Assembly (NCBI GenBank): GCA_001632425.1 | Contig: KV425574.1 | Location: 165,005 to 229,004 of the forward strand | DNA: 64,000 bases | DNA from: Neolentinus lepideus HHB14362 ss-1 | Lineage: Eukaryota; Basidiomycota; Agaricomycetes; Gloeophyllales; Gloeophyllaceae | Direction of reading: 5' to 3' | Shown here: positions 22,841 to 35,473 of the stretch, one piece after another | Layout of the letters: each line of letters begins with the position of its first letter | Position numbering within the stretch: position 1 is the stretch's first letter | Translations under genes and position numbers: made by a program | The notes under the pieces: model-generated | Seen by the model: the letters and a program-made list of their open reading frames with translations, nothing else | Told to the model about the DNA's origin: nothing | The model's database searches: none

Positions 22841-24135
22841 GGCCGGTACCAGAAGTGCAGCGGGTTAGCAGCTTGTGGGCTGGGTGTTGCAGTGGTTTCG
22901 GGCGTTAACCACACTTAAATGTCGAGTGAAATTTGAGTGGCACAGAAATAGTTCGAGATATTCCCATATGATGGGGTATTGTCGTCCAAGTATAGGACAG
23001 AACAACAAGAAAAGCAACGGACGATAGATGGGGCCGCATGGAATGCATAGCAGAAGCAGTGGATCAGATGGAAAGCAATGTCAAGGATCTTACACGATGT
23101 GACAGGACCGTGCCGCAGGCGGTTGGCACGTGTCTCGGAAACAGAAAAAACGTTCCCTGCGTTGGACTGGATGATAAGTACTTCAACTGGGGAACCGCAT
23201 ATTTTTCCTTTTTTTTGTACCCATACTTAAGCGCTTGCCGTAGAAGGCCTAAGACATGGCAAAGATATAGTAGTTGGATGATGTAGAATTCACTCGATGG
23301 CGGAGAGAAGACGCAACTGTATGGGCGGCGGCCGCGAGTTCGTATGAAGGAACTGATTGCCAACCTTATCTCCACCGTCGAAACCGGTGATACACGAGAG
23401 CACAGGTACAAAAGCCATTGAAGAATCGACGCGTGAGTAAAGGGAGTATATTTGATTGCGCACTTCCCGACCTTGCGATTCACTATTGATATCCTCGGAA
23501 CCCAATAGCTTGGATGCGAATTCGCTGTACAAACTATTGCGCACCGAATTGCGATCGGCACGTTTGGAAGATACACAAAAATGGTATCAAACCATGCGAG
23601 ATCGCAACATTCAAGTTCACATAAGATGTTGCGATCGTAGACTATATGAGAGCTCACCTTGTGATTGCGAGGTTCAAGACATGCGATTGCAACATTCCAC
23701 ATAAGATGCTGCGATCGAAGACTATGAGAGCTCACCTTGCGATCGTGAGCTTTCCATAGTACCGAATGTTAATTAACCTGCAATCTGCTACGGAGACGAT
23801 AGCAACAAATACAGAGAAGTTATGGATGACGCAGTTCGTGTCCCGATCTCTCTCGAATTTGCAGAAGTAAAGTATCGGCACCGACATCCTTGCTTCAATT
23901 TTTCATTCCTCACATAGCATGACAGGAGTAAGAGATAGCGGCCAGGAAGATGGAATGTGTGGGCGCCGAGGTGTCCAGCTGACGGTAGTTCAGTTGTATG
24001 GTGGTAAATGTTATGATCAGAGTTGAAATGTGGCCCGGTATACCGTACCAGCCCGATCTCGGTGACAAATTTCCCATGCGTCTTCCTCCCGGATCCCAAC
24101 ATCGTCTCCTGCAAGTCAAGACACAACTACGCTCT
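22841..24135. other. Intergenic region between lipase and Pus3-type gene
   Basis: A long minus-strand open frame (23,064-23,735) shows no domain and looks fortuitous. A direct repeat lies at 23,594-23,751. The ends should hold the promoters of the two divergent genes. Confidence 0.4.
23594..23751. repeat. Two-copy direct repeat, about 85 bp apart
   Basis: CACATAAGATG(T/C)TGCGATCG(T/A)AGACTAT, then GAGAGCTCACCTTG(T/C)GAT, occurs at about 23,617-23,667 and 23,698-23,745. The units are GATC-rich with small indels between them. Confidence 0.7.
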
Positions 24136-25653
24136 ATGGCTGTCCCCGTATCTTACGAAAATTGGTCAAGAGACGAGCTCATAGCGCGGCTGCGACGCTT
24201 GGAACGCGCTAGCGGCGTCTCCGCGAGGCAAGCGGGCAAAGACATCGATTTTGCCGCCCATCCGAGGCGGAAGATCGCACTTAAATTTTGCTACTCTGGC
24301 TGGGAGTACGGCGGATTGGCGTTTCAAGAAGGACACACGGTGCTTCCGGCTGTAGAGAATGTCCTCTTTGATGCTCTTGCCCGTACGAGGCTGGTGGATC
24401 CCGCTGCGGGCTTCGAGGGATGCGGATGGGAAAGGTGTGGTCGGACAGACCGGGGCGTCAGCTCAGCAGGCCAGGTTGTGTCATTATGGGTTAGGACTGC
24501 ATTAGACCACCCAGACGGTCCCTCCTACCTTCCGCCTGAACGGAATGTCGTTACCCCATCCTCTTCGAGCGAAGCGTTAGTGGATGCTGCGGCGTCTGAT
24601 GATGACTCGGATACCCTGTTTGACCGGCCTGAGTCTTCCTCTTCCACTACCCCTCAAGCCAGGAAGAGACCAGAGTTCCAATACGTCTCGATACTCAATC
24701 GTGTCCTTCCGATGACGATCCGCATCTTGGCATGGTCTCCTGTATCTCCGGAATTCTCATCGAGGTTCGCATGCAAGTACCGACATTATAAATACTTCTT
24801 TACCTCCCACGGACTGGATATTGATCGCATGCGGGATGGTGCACGGAGACTAGTCGGTGAACACGATTTTCGCAATCTGTGTAAACTTGATCCTGCGAAA
24901 CAAATCACCAATTTCAAGCGCAAGATACTTTGTGCGGAAATCTCCGCAGTTGACGAGCGGCCTAGTGACCAAGAGACTAGTGGCTCAGAGGGGCTCTTCG
25001 TATTCGACCTGATGGGGACTGCGTTCTTGTATAATCAAGTCCGTCACATTGTCGCTGTCTTGTTCATGATCGGTACTGGCTTGGAGCACCCTTCCGTGAT
25101 TACATCCCTGGTGAATACCGATCCAAATAACCCATATCCTTCCTTTCAAGAGGGTGAACCTACACCAGAGATTGTCGATACGAAGCCCGAGTATCAAATG
25201 GCCGATGCTCTACCACTCATGCTATGGGACTGCGCCTACGACGACAATGATGTATCGTGGCGAGTGACCAACGACGAAACTGGCGCCGAGGAAGAACGCA
25301 TCCCGAGCGCAAATGGGTCTGGTAATGTCATTCAACAATTGCACTCTATTTACACTCGGTCACGCATCTCTACTGCATTGAACGGACTGTTCCTCACTGC
25401 CGGGCAGCGGTATGTCTCTCCACCGGCTTCATATCTACCAATTGGAGGTCCAGGCGTCGAGCCTCTCCCACAGAATGGCTTGCTGGACATCCCGCTGGGC
25501 GGTGGGATGTACAGGCACACGTCGAAGTACATTCCCCTTCTGCATCGGAATCGACTGGAGCATGTAGACGTTGTGAATCAGCGCTGGAGGGCAGGGAAGG
25601 GAATGAGACGGGAGGCCCGCAAGCAGGTCGTCGACCAGGATGGCGACGAGTAA
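24136..25653 (+). CDS. tRNA pseudouridine synthase, Pus3/DEG1 type
   Basis: Single exon, 505 residues from ATG 24,136 (MAVPVSYENW). An in-frame ATG at 23,998 would add 46 residues without family features. TruA-family enzymes isomerise uridine in the tRNA anticodon arm; the Pus3 branch acts at positions 38/39. The catalytic motif GRTDRGVSS, with the essential Asp, lies near residue 105. KYRHYKYFF, GEHDFRNLCKLD and FLYNQVRHIV follow in family order. An acidic insertion near residues 150-170 (AASDDDSDTLFDRPESSSS) separates the halves. The C-terminal 120 residues form a basic extension (RWRAGKGMRREARKQ). It is intronless, unlike most neighbours. Confidence 0.92.
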   Translation: MAVPVSYENWSRDELIARLRRLERASGVSARQAGKDIDFAAHPRRKIALKFCYSGWEYGGLAFQEGHTVLPAVENVLFDALARTRLVDPAAGFEGCGWERCGRTDRGVSSAGQVVSLWVRTALDHPDGPSYLPPERNVVTPSSSSEALVDAAASDDDSDTLFDRPESSSSTTPQARKRPEFQYVSILNRVLPMTIRILAWSPVSPEFSSRFACKYRHYKYFFTSHGLDIDRMRDGARRLVGEHDFRNLCKLDPAKQITNFKRKILCAEISAVDERPSDQETSGSEGLFVFDLMGTAFLYNQVRHIVAVLFMIGTGLEHPSVITSLVNTDPNNPYPSFQEGEPTPEIVDTKPEYQMADALPLMLWDCAYDDNDVSWRVTNDETGAEEERIPSANGSGNVIQQLHSIYTRSRISTALNGLFLTAGQRYVSPPASYLPIGGPGVEPLPQNGLLDIPLGGGMYRHTSKYIPLLHRNRLEHVDVVNQRWRAGKGMRREARKQVVDQDGDE

Positions 25654-26515
25654 GCGTCACATTAACGGCGGTGATGCATCGAGGTGGTTGCTTGAAGGGA
25701 TGTTAATGCTGTGCTATACTTCTCAGGTAAGCTCGCTCGGTCGTCGAGTGTGAGACTTGAGGCGCTCACATATTTATGATCATTCCGTGAGTGTATATTT
25801 ACTATGTTACGATACTTTCTTCGTGCTTATCTACTGCCGAAGGCTGCCACATCTTCGCTGCGTTCTCATGGGCTTGCTCTTGGACGGAAGGCTCTAGGTC
25901 TCGAATTGTCCAGTGCACGGTGGCGTGTTTCCGACACTAGCCTGTTCCTCTTGATAGACTGGACTGCCTTTCTCTTGAATGATCACTCTGCAGACTATAT
26001 CCCCATGGCGCGTCTCAATGTACTCCATGTTATATCTGCATCTCAAAAGGCAAGTAACACCGCCACCCGGAGGTCGGCCGGGATCTCGGGTCGTATCCAT
26101 GATGAGCACGCGGTGCAGTAGCTGGGAAAACGGCTTACATAAGCGGCTGATCCAGCAGGCTTTCTCAGTCGCCGCTCGCCCAGTGCTTTCGCTGTACCCT
26201 TTGCCTGAGGCCTGCGCCTAGTATATACCGCCTAGTAAATCTCGAATATCGCTGCCGACCCTTCTGTCCCCCCACAACCACGACAAAGGTGAGTTTTCTG
26301 GGTACGCACAAAAGGATGTACAGGGCCTGCGTTATCGATCGTGCGTCGTCGTCGTGTGAGACAGTGTCGGCGAGTGTGGGGCGTGTACTGTGTATTGAGA
26401 CGCGTCGCGCGCGCGAGGCGGCCTGGGGTGATCGGGCGCCTGTGCACGCGTCCTGTCCTGGTTTCGCGCTCGGAAATGGTAGGAAATGCGTTGCTGATAA
26501 CGTATCTACGTGTAG
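25654..26515. other. Spacer and 5' region of the HMG gene
   Basis: No gene was supported. The part just upstream of 26,516 may include a 5' UTR intron (GGTGAGTTTTC at about 26,287 and TCTACGTGTAG before the ATG). Confidence 0.35.
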
Positions 26516-27149
26516 ATGCCGAAGGAGACGACAAAATCCAAGGTTCGTGCCAAGTGTGTGCGACTGTGGCGGTAAATGCTGATGTATCGTGTCTAACTGT
26601 AGAAGGCCGCTGAGAAGGCCGAGAAGAGCTCCCGCGGCAAGGCGAAGAAGGATAAGAACGCGCCGAAACGCGCGTTGTCGGCGTACATGTTCTTCAGCCA
26701 GGACTGGCGGGAGAGAATAAAAGCTGAGAACCCTGACGCGGGCTTCGGTACGTTGCTGCTACTTTTCTGGCGACTATATGCGCTGATAAGGTGTGCGTAG
26801 GCGAGGTGGGGAAGCTGTTAGGCGCCAAGTGGAAAGAGATGGATGACTCGGAGAAGAAGGTGAGTGTATGCGCGTGTCATTGCGCATATAGCGAAGTTGT
26901 CTTCGAGACTGGGTGTTCCCCCTGTCTCTTCACAGTTGTATGCGCGGTGTTGTGAACGTCTTGCTGACGACTTGCCAGCCTTACGTCGAGCAGGCTGCGA
27001 AAGACAAGGAGCGCGCCGAACAAGAGAAAGCCGCTTACGATGTACGCAGCACTTTCCCCACTTCCTTCCTCTACTAAACTAGCTAACTCGTTCTACAGAA
27101 TAAGAAAGGCGACGGCAGCGGGAGCGGCGGCGACGAAGAAGAGGAGTAG
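26516..27149 (+). CDS. NHP6-type HMG-box protein
   Basis: Five exons (26516-26542, 26603-26757, 26801-26859, 26979-27040, 27099-27149) give 117 residues. The short basic N-terminus (MPKETTKSK, then [21 protein letters not shown]) leads into a single HMG box: [26 protein letters not shown] and [20 protein letters not shown]. The tail is Gly/Ser then acidic (GGDEEEE). Proteins of this size bend DNA without sequence preference and help FACT and TATA-binding protein; in yeast these are Nhp6A/B. Initiation at MPKET is the only ATG that gives a typical length. Confidence 0.93.
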
Positions 27150-28906
27150 TCGGTCGCCCTCCAAGCCCCTCTGTCCCCTCCCCCTGTATTTCTCCGCCGT
27201 TCCGTTCCGTCCGCTTCGCTGTGCCCAGTGCTTTATTATTTCCGGACTCTGTGTCTCTGCTACCGTTACCGTTACCGACTTATTGTGTGTGTATACGCGT
27301 CGTTTCTGCTCGGCTTTGTTTCCCGTTACTTTGCTCAGTGTCTTAGTCCGCTGGCAGAATATATGTAATTATATAAATAATTTGTTCGTATGTAGGCATG
27401 GTACAAGTATGTACTTGTCGATGCTATGCTATGTACTATGTGCGCAACGTCACGCGGGGGTGGTCTGTTGACTTTTGAGAATTTCTCGTGCGCCCGCAGT
27501 CGTTGACGTACAAGAAGCCAAGACGAGAGCAGGGTCCGGGGAAACGGTGAGATGTTATCTGGACCCTCGCTGGACAGGATAAGGAGTATCCGGTGGCGTG
27601 GTCGGGAACATGAGTAGACGATTGACTCGTGGGGCGCTGGAACTGGTGCATTCAGCTAGTCACAGGCAGAGTCTTTATATAGGTGTGAGGAAGGTGGGCT
27701 TCCAGTGTAAAACCCCGGAAGGAGTTCAAGAAGCGCAGGCCACATACAGATGAGGGAGCATGTTTGAAAGGTCCCGGAGGAGGAGGAGAGTGAGTTGGAA
27801 CCATGGTCGTGTCCAGTCGAGTTGGAGAGATCGCGGAAGAAGGCATGGCTTGTTCCCAGGTGCTGTAGATTTGGCCCGTGGTGGCAGTGACCGCGTCAAT
27901 GCATTATGCACCTCGCTCTGACGAGGTACGAACGGACGGAGCATGTCAGTCAGCGCTGTGAAGGCTGGCTGCCATCCATTCGCTGCAAGGGCGGAGGAGG
28001 TGACAGAGGATAATAACCACAACCACAACCACAACCACGGGAGATCTTGAGTTTCCTCCAACATGAATGACGGGTGCCCACGGTATTCGGACCAAGAAAC
28101 TGGTGCCGGTGAAGTGCTCGTGCTCGCACCATGCCTGCGCTTGAAGGAGGCGTGGGCCGATTCGGCCTTTGGTAATTAAGACACTACATACTTGAAGCGA
28201 CCGCATTGCGCTACTGCCAAATTTGACGCACCTCGTTTCCCTGTTCCCTTCTAACCTGAAATAATACATTATCAGGGCCTTGAGAAGGGCATCGTGGTTC
28301 CACCTTTTAAGATCGAGTCGATCCTAATTTGAGCTGTTGTTTGTGTGTTGTTGAGGTTTTGATTCGGCGCAGCAGTGGGTCCTGAGGTAATCACAGAGCA
28401 CGGGTATCCGATGACCCAGGGCCAGGATTCAAAAAGAACATATGTGGTGCGGCAGTTACGTCTACGGGAAGGGACCTCAGGCCTTGCGTACAGTAATAGC
28501 AGCGCCTTGGCCTGATTCGCCCCTCTTGGACCTCCTGCAGGGATTTGGCACGACTACTGGGGTATCGCTGCCGCCGCTGCCAGATATAACTCACCGGGGA
28601 ACATCGTACCGTACACCCTCCTGGATATACCATAATCATAGTTCGTCAGGTCTCCTGGCGGTTGACTTGAGGGTGGCGGTTCATGGCATTCAAATTCGCC
28701 TCGAGGGCGATAATTCAGACAGATGTACCCAGAAAATGAGCCCTGTAGTAGTGCCTGAATAGTAGAGTCGATAGCCTGAACTGAAATGAACGTGCAGTAG
28801 AAGCTGGAAATAAGCGAAATAAGGTCGTCGTTGGGCACGTGGGCGGGACATCGCTACCTCTGTTTCCACTACCACCACCATACCCTACCCTGCTATAATA
28901 TCTACC
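27150..28906. other. Intergenic region without supported gene
   Basis: Contains a CCACAA hexamer repeat at about 28,015-28,039 (ACCACAACC run). Open frames on the minus strand (27,650-28,270 and 28,390-28,880) show no domain and no consistent splice sites, so none is called. Confidence 0.4.
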
Positions 28907-31036
28907 ATGTCAGACACACCCACCGTCGGAGAGGCAAGTTCTTCTCGTTCGAGCCGGGGAGTATGTACCCATCCCACCTTTTATTCTGACCGTTCTTGCT
29001 TAATGCCAGGCTGTTCCTGCCACTCAGCGCAGCTCCTGGACCTCTTTCCTCAAATCGTGAGTCGCCTGGCATCATCTGTTTCTTGTCTCGGCTAAGAGGA
29101 CCCCCTTTCAGAATCGCATCGTTCTCGGGAGACCTCTCGTCACTGACTGCGCCCCCGTTCATCCTCTCGCCCACCTCGCTCACAGAATTTCCTGGTATGC
29201 ACGTCACTTTGGTTCCATTAATGGGGCGTGGTTCTGATGCCATATCAGCGTACTGGTGTGAGCGGCCAGACTTATTTTCTGCAATTGCGGATGCAAAGAC
29301 GGACGAGGACAGGTCGCTAGCTGTGCTCAAATGGTTTATCGTACGCGCCGCCCTTGTCTCTACTCGCCTTCGCTCTCTAACATCTTCGATCTCTTTCACT
29401 ATATTACGCCCTGAACCTACCTTCTCCATCCGGTCTCTACCGTGTCGCCGACAGAGCACGCTCAAGGATCAATATACCTCGCGCAATGAGTCCATGGGCT
29501 CAGAGAAGAAGTCTGTCTAAGCGCCCTTTTCCCCTGTCTTATATTTACTTATTTCCGAATTATTTTAGGCCCTTGAACCCCGTCCTCGGCGAGTAAGTCC
29601 CACTTCCCGTACTTCTCATCCGAAATTCTCGTCCACTCACCTCCTGCTGTTCCCTCCCCTTCACCACACCCTTCCACGTCATCTTTATCCGCACCGCCAC
29701 CTCCACCGCCACTCGCCCTATTAACCCCACTACCGTCATCCCAGACTCTTCTACGGTCACTGGCCCGATAAGAACGGGCGCGGCAAGACGAACCTCCTCG
29801 TCGAGCAGGTCTCACACCACCCGCCCATCACCGCCTACTACATCAGCAACCCCAGCAAGGGCCTCTCCCTGCAGGGTCATAATGCGCAGAAGACGAGTTT
29901 CAGCGGTGCGTTTAGCGGACTTGTTTCCGTCTCTTTTAAAAGATGAGTACTTACCAGCTTGTTTGTATATTTTTGGTGGTGCACTCTCTGGGCGATATCT
30001 GAACTGGACGGACGGACTTGGACAGGCGGCTCCATCATCGTGAGGCAAGTCGGCCACGCGGTGCTCACCGTCCTCCTCCCTTCGGGCGACAAGGAGGAAT
30101 TCTTGATCACCCTGCCGCGACTAAGGATCGACGGGCTGTGGTACGGTTCGCCGTACATCGAGCTTACGGATACGAGCTATATACAGAGCTCGACGGGTTG
30201 GCTGAGTACGGTGCGTCTGGGTTCCTTAGCTCACTATTCTGTTGGGTTTCTTCGTCTCTTCTCTCCTTATGAGTCTTCTGTCCTCTCTTCCTTTCTTCTC
30301 TTCCCTCCCTTCCTCTGAACTTCAATTGACCCGCCATAGATTGAGTACAAAGGCAAGGGCTACTTCTCAGGCAAGTCGCACTCGTTCAAGGCGGTCTTGA
30401 GCGCGCCGGACGGGGCGCTCGCGGACACGATCGAGGGCACATGGCACACGACGAGCAAGAACGTGCTGACTGGCGCGCCGTTCCACGACGTGACGGGGCT
30501 GAAGGTGAGTTTGCGGACAGCTGATTTTCGAGAGGATAGGATGGCTGATGTATTTGGTGGTGGTGTCAAGGAGGAGGCGACGGTGGTGGACGTTGAGCAG
30601 CAGGGAGAGTGGGAGAGCCGGCAGCTGTGGCGGGCTGTTGCGAAGGGGATCCGGGAGGGCGACTTTGAGACTGCGAGCCGGGAGAAGAGCAAGATCGAGG
30701 TGCGTGGTCGAGAAGATGAATGGGATAAGGGCTGACTGACTGGTGCGTGTGTGCATGATAGAATGAGCAGAGGCAGCGGAGAAAGGACGAAGTGACGGCG
30801 GGGACGAAGTGGGAGTTGAAGCATTTTGTGCATATCGACAATGATCCGACGTGTGAGTTGCGGCACTCAGGTCCACAGAGATCGCTCGTCGTCGTGTACT
30901 GATGTGAATGCCAGACGAGAACCTAGGCAAGCTGTTCAAGGCCAACCCTCCAACAGAGGATGCATACATATTCCAGCATAACCCACCCTTCGGTGAGTTG
31001 GGTCTCGAGACCGGCGCTGTCAAGCCAGGCGCCTAG
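28907..31036 (+). CDS. Oxysterol-binding protein (OSBP/Osh4 type)
   Basis: Multi-exon gene starting MSDTPTVGEA and ending VKPGA (stop 31,034-31,036). It is a short OSBP-related lipid transfer protein without a PH domain, carrying sterol or PI4P between membranes. The lid/N-terminal block is SWTSFLKS and LSSLTAPPFILSPTSLTEFP. The signature EQVSHHPPITAYY lies at about 29,800-29,840. Other family blocks are HNAQKTSFSG, LPRLRIDGLWYGSPYIEL, IEYKGKGYFSG, EGTWHTTSKN, and near the end ENEQRQRRKDE and KHFVHIDNDPTYE. The last two exons join across 30,853-30,913. Exon edges around 29,520-29,760 were not fixed exactly. Confidence 0.9.
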
Positions 31037-31227
31037 ACGTTACACATACACATACACATACACACACACATACACATATACCTCGTCTGCTGCGCCAGAC
31101 AGTCGTTTCCACATGTACTGAATGGACAGTGTGTACATGTTCTAGTTGGAGTTTAGACCGAGAAGAAGAGTCAAGAAGCAAGAATGACTGATTGATACAT
31201 TATATTCCACGTGTCCCTTCCTATTCA
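31037..31227. other. Convergent 3' spacer with CA-dinucleotide tract
   Basis: ACATAC/ACACAC microsatellite at about 31,042-31,078 between the oxysterol-binding protein and leucyl-tRNA synthetase genes. Confidence 0.5.
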
Positions 31228-34200
31228 TTACACGTTATAATACTCGAAAGCGGGCGCGCCGGGTTCTGAGCTTTCTATGATTAAGCGCGTGAAGCCCGGG
31301 CCCTCCTTGGACAGGGCATCCTCGACGGAGTAGATGTCAGCGTCTAGAAGGTTCAGGGTTTTCTTAAGGTAAGGTAGCAGCTCCTTCAGGACTTGGGACT
31401 CGGAAAAGGGCAGTGTGCGCTTAAAGGCCGTCTGGGCGCCGAACTCTGCCATCCGTTTCTGCAAGAAATACTATGAGATGAGCAGGCAGGACTTGGTCTA
31501 TGGCATCACATACCTTGAACATTTGGACGAAAGGCATAGTGCGCTTGTCCTTGATCAAGCCCTTTTTCGTGAGGATCTCCCTGACCTTCGCATCGTCGAC
31601 CTTGTCGGCCTCCTCGGCATATGCATCCTTGATAGCTTGCACACAGGTGTCCTGCCACTCAGGGAACGAGTGCGCAACGTATATCCGGACAGCCTTAGGC
31701 GACTTCGGGTCGTACGAAGCTTTGCCCGCCTTGTTCTTGCCCATCTTCTTAAGCAGGCTCAGTTCAGCGTCACGCATCGTCTTGACCGTGCCGCGCATGT
31801 ACACGCCAGAGTCGATGATACTGCGATCAATAGGTCGCGCGGGTTCCGGCCAGCGGGCCAGCTGGACGGACTTGGCCTCCTTGAGAATCTCGGCCCAGAT
31901 GTGCTCGGCGTAGTGAGGGGCGATGGGGGCAATGAGGAGGGCGTTAATACGAATCCAGTACCGGACGAGGTCGGCATGCATGCCCACGTCCGCTGTCACC
32001 TCGCGGTACCAGTCACGGGCGCTCTGGAAGTCATAGAAACCATACTTCAGGGCGTCCTTGAAGCACATGCTGTAAGAAAACATTAAGACCTGTTTCTGAC
32101 AGAGCCAGGAATGCTCACTCGTCGTAGTGCTTCTTGGTGATATCGATCAAATCATGGATATCCTCTTCGAACACCCTGTCATGGTAGTTGCGAGGGCCGT
32201 GACGGAGCTTGGATTCCTCCTTGGCCATATCCTGTGCGCCGTACCGTTTGAACGGAGGTTCTCACCTAGGAAGTAGCCTCACTCACCTCACACCACCCAA
32301 TCAGCGTGTGCAACCGCAGAATATTCGCATTCGCGTTCTTCTCATCAAAGTTCGCGTCCTCCATCCCGTCACCTGCATCCGCAAGAGCTAGCCGACTCGC
32401 ATCCGCGCCAAACTTCTCCATCGCCTCCCTGAGCGTGAGGGTGTTCCCCTTGCTCTTGCTCATCTTCTGCCCGTTTAGCATCAAGTGCCCGTTCGTGCGC
32501 ATGCTGAGCGGCCACTTGTCCTCGGGGAAGATCGCGGCGTGGTTGTAGACCGCGAACGTCAGATGGTTCGGGATCAAGTCCTTCCCGGAGGAACGGACGT
32601 CGAAAGGGTAGAAGTAGTCGAATTCGCGCTTCATGACGTCCGCTTTTTCTTTAGGGAGGGGAGCGGGATCGGGGAAGGGGCCGTTGCAGAAGATGTACTC
32701 GAATATTTCGTCAGTCATTTGCTCGGGAGTAACGCCCAAGGGTCCGGGCTTGCTGCCATTGATGACACCACCTGGAGACGGTCAGACGGTGCATGGAGCG
32801 GAGTAGGGTGTTCGCATACCTTGTAACAAGTGCGCGATGGTGTAGAAACTCATGTAAATAGTAGAGTCACTCAAACTCTCGACGAGGAACTGAGGATCCC
32901 AGGGCATCTTGCTGCCCAGACCATACGTGCGCGCACACGCCCACTGGTTCAGCCACGCCAGCGTCCCCTCAAAAGCGTTCCTCGTCTCCTGGTTGTATGT
33001 CTCCATCTTGGCCAGTAACCTATCCGACAAACATCAGCCCCAAAATTACGAGGAAACCCAAGCTGGACCCTCACTTTTCCGCCTGCGCCCTCCACGTCGT
33101 CTCACCGTAATCCAAATACCACTGATCCATCAGCGCGACGACACACTCATCACTGCTCCTCGAGATCACCAGCCCCTCGGGCTCCGCATACGCAAACGCC
33201 ACGCCCTCCCTGATCATACTATCCCGCACCTTCGCCTTGGCCTCCTGCACACTCTGGCCGCTGAACTCGCCGACGGACATCGTGCCGTTGTAGAACCCCT
33301 CCTTGTACGCGATGTCCTTCGCCTCCGCGAGCTGCTTCACGTCCTTCTGCGACTGGATCTTCAGCTGCTTCACAAGCGCGGGGGCGGTCATCGCGCCGTA
33401 CGCCGGCGTGCTCAGCACGGGCACGGGCTCGAACGCCGCCCAGGACGGGTCGATCTTGTAGAACTCGGCCTTCTTGCGCAGGTCCATGAGCGTCGCGTAG
33501 TCGTCGGGCGAGTCAGAGGGGACGGAGGTGACGACGCCTGTGCCCTTGGTAGCGAGGACGTTGTCCATGGGCAGGACGTACACCTCCGAGTAGACGGAGA
33601 GCGGCGCCTTGATCTTTGTGCCGACGATCTTCGTCCCGTCGATCTCCAGGAGCTGGTTGACCTGCCCGCGGACGTCGAAGATGCCCTGGAACGTCATGTT
33701 GCGCGCGGCGCGGTACGTGCACACGTACGCCTCCTTGTCGTTCGCGGCGAAAACGCCGTACTTGATCTGTGTGCCGACGAAACAGTTTGTCTGACCGTAC
33801 CTACATGGAATTCAGTTGATAATCGCAGCAGCAGCAGGAACGCGCGCACATCGTTTCTGGTCGCAGAGTGGCTGCGACAAGGTAGACCTTCCGCCCGCCG
33901 ACCTTGCCTTCAATCTCCTTCGCAGCCACCTCGCACCACCGCACCACCTCCATCTTGATGGCAGTATACTCCTGTGGGCCAAGCGCCTCGCCCTCAGCAC
34001 GATCGTGATCCATGCATGGCTGGCCATCCTTCGGGCTATAAATCGTGTACCGCTCACCGAACTTGATCTTCCCCAACTTGTAGAGCTTGTTGATCTGCCA
34101 GCGGACAAAGGCATCGTAGTACAGATTCGCGTCCGTGGTCATGAAAGACCGTCGCCAGTCGATGCGGTTGCCCATCCGGTTGTTGTCTTGCTGAGAAATA

Positions 34201-34953
34201 TACATATTCCATGACCGTAAATTGCGAAAAAGTGAATGAAACGCACCACTGCGATAGGAGGGAAGTACTCCAGCCAGTAGTACGGATCCGCGAACTTCTT
34301 GATCTCGGCGCGGGGGACGCCTATGGACTCCATGATCTGGAACTGGTACGTGAGACCAGTTTTTTTGGCGGCGACCTTGCCCTTTGTCGCTTTTCCAGGG
34401 TTACTGCTGTTTGGTGCACCTTGGACTGGAGCAGGTGCCTCTGGCTCGTCCTCTGGCTTGTAGTTCTCGAAGTCTGGCCCGAACATCTCCATCTCGCGGA
34501 TGAGTTTATCTGCGCAAGCCTGGAAAATCATATGTCGAATCCGAAGTGACTGATAGGGCACGACGCACCTTGATGGGCATACCCGTTACGTGGAAAGCGT
34601 GAGGGAAGAGGACGCGCTTGCCGATCATCCGCTGGAAGCCCGCGGCGAACTCGATCTTGGAGATGGTGAATGCATGACCGAGATGCAGAGAGCCGTTCAT
34701 GTAAGGGTATGGAAAGTTACCAAACCACTTGGGGAACTTTTGCCGGATGTCGACGACAGACAGACCAGCCGTTTCCTCCGGTGTTGGTGCATTGACCTCG
34801 AATAGATGCTCTTCCGCCCATCGAGCCTGGTACTTGACCTCGAGCTCCTTCAAAAAGTCACGCTTTCCGGTCTAGTAGAGATGTCAGGACTGTACGCCGC
34901 GTGCCGGACATTGCGCATACCTGAGCAAGCTCGAGAACGTTTGCAGAAGACAT
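31228..34953 (-). CDS. Cytosolic leucyl-tRNA synthetase
   Basis: Span of a multi-exon gene, ATG 34,953 ([11 protein letters not shown]). This class Ia enzyme charges tRNA-Leu. The HIGH-type motif reads HLGHAF (about 34,665-34,685) in [15 protein letters not shown]. The editing region includes [20 protein letters not shown] (about 33,480-33,540), the family's threonine-rich editing pocket. The KMSKS loop is KMSKSKGNT (about 32,445-32,475). The anticodon-binding and C-terminal parts follow to FEYYNV at 31,231. The order and size match eukaryotic cytosolic LeuRS. No break was seen. Introns are short. Confidence 0.93.
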
Positions 34954-35473
34954 GGCGCGCAGAGGAAAGGAGATTATAGTACAGAGAGAAAGAGGGCGCC
35001 TTGCAGCTCGCCGAAGAACCAGAATTTTGACGCCCTTTGTGAGTTAATCGACGAGCAAGCGTGTATCGATTAAAGTGTAAGGCTGCAACTTTTCCGAGTC
35101 CGAGTCAATTTCGATCGAGTAGCGAGGCGAAGCGTATCGAGTCAGACTCCGCAGTAGCATTCCCAGGGTCGAAACGACAACGCTTCCCAAGCAAATGAAT
35201 TACCAAATCGCTATATCCACTCCTGCGCCCGCAAATCACTTTCCTCTTATGACTTTGGTTCCACTAGAAAATGTGATTTTCTTCGATTGTGTGGCTTCAA
35301 GTTGTGGCTTGTGGCCACGTGAACCTGTTACACAGCCACAGTTAATCGCGATCTGTGTTTGCAAAAATAACCGCCTGCACGCCCCTCCTTGCACAGGAAT
35401 ATTAATGGAGCGCTAATAAATGTGAGCGGTTCAGCCGCCATGCAGCGCGAGCCTCCCTCTCAGTGCTACCATC
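34954..35473. promoter_or_regulatory. Upstream regions of leucyl-tRNA synthetase and Ser/Thr-rich copy 4
   Basis: Contains TGTGGCTTGTG at 35,303-35,313, next to GGCCACGTG, about 160 bp upstream of the Ser/Thr-rich ATG at 35,474. The same element precedes the related genes at 1,891 and (as a variant) 36,736, and kinases A and C. Confidence 0.45.

Noticed and set aside
23064..23735. 223-residue minus-strand open frame next to the lipase
   Set aside because: It runs across the direct repeat, has no recognisable domain and an irregular composition; probably fortuitous.
27652..28881. Minus-strand open frames around the CCACAA repeat
   Set aside because: A Val-rich stretch arises from the repeat itself. 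No consistent gene model could be built.
33071..33958. Long plus-strand frame opposite the leucyl-tRNA synthetase gene
   Set aside because: Antisense shadow of the editing-domain exons; Arg/His/Leu-rich with no domain.
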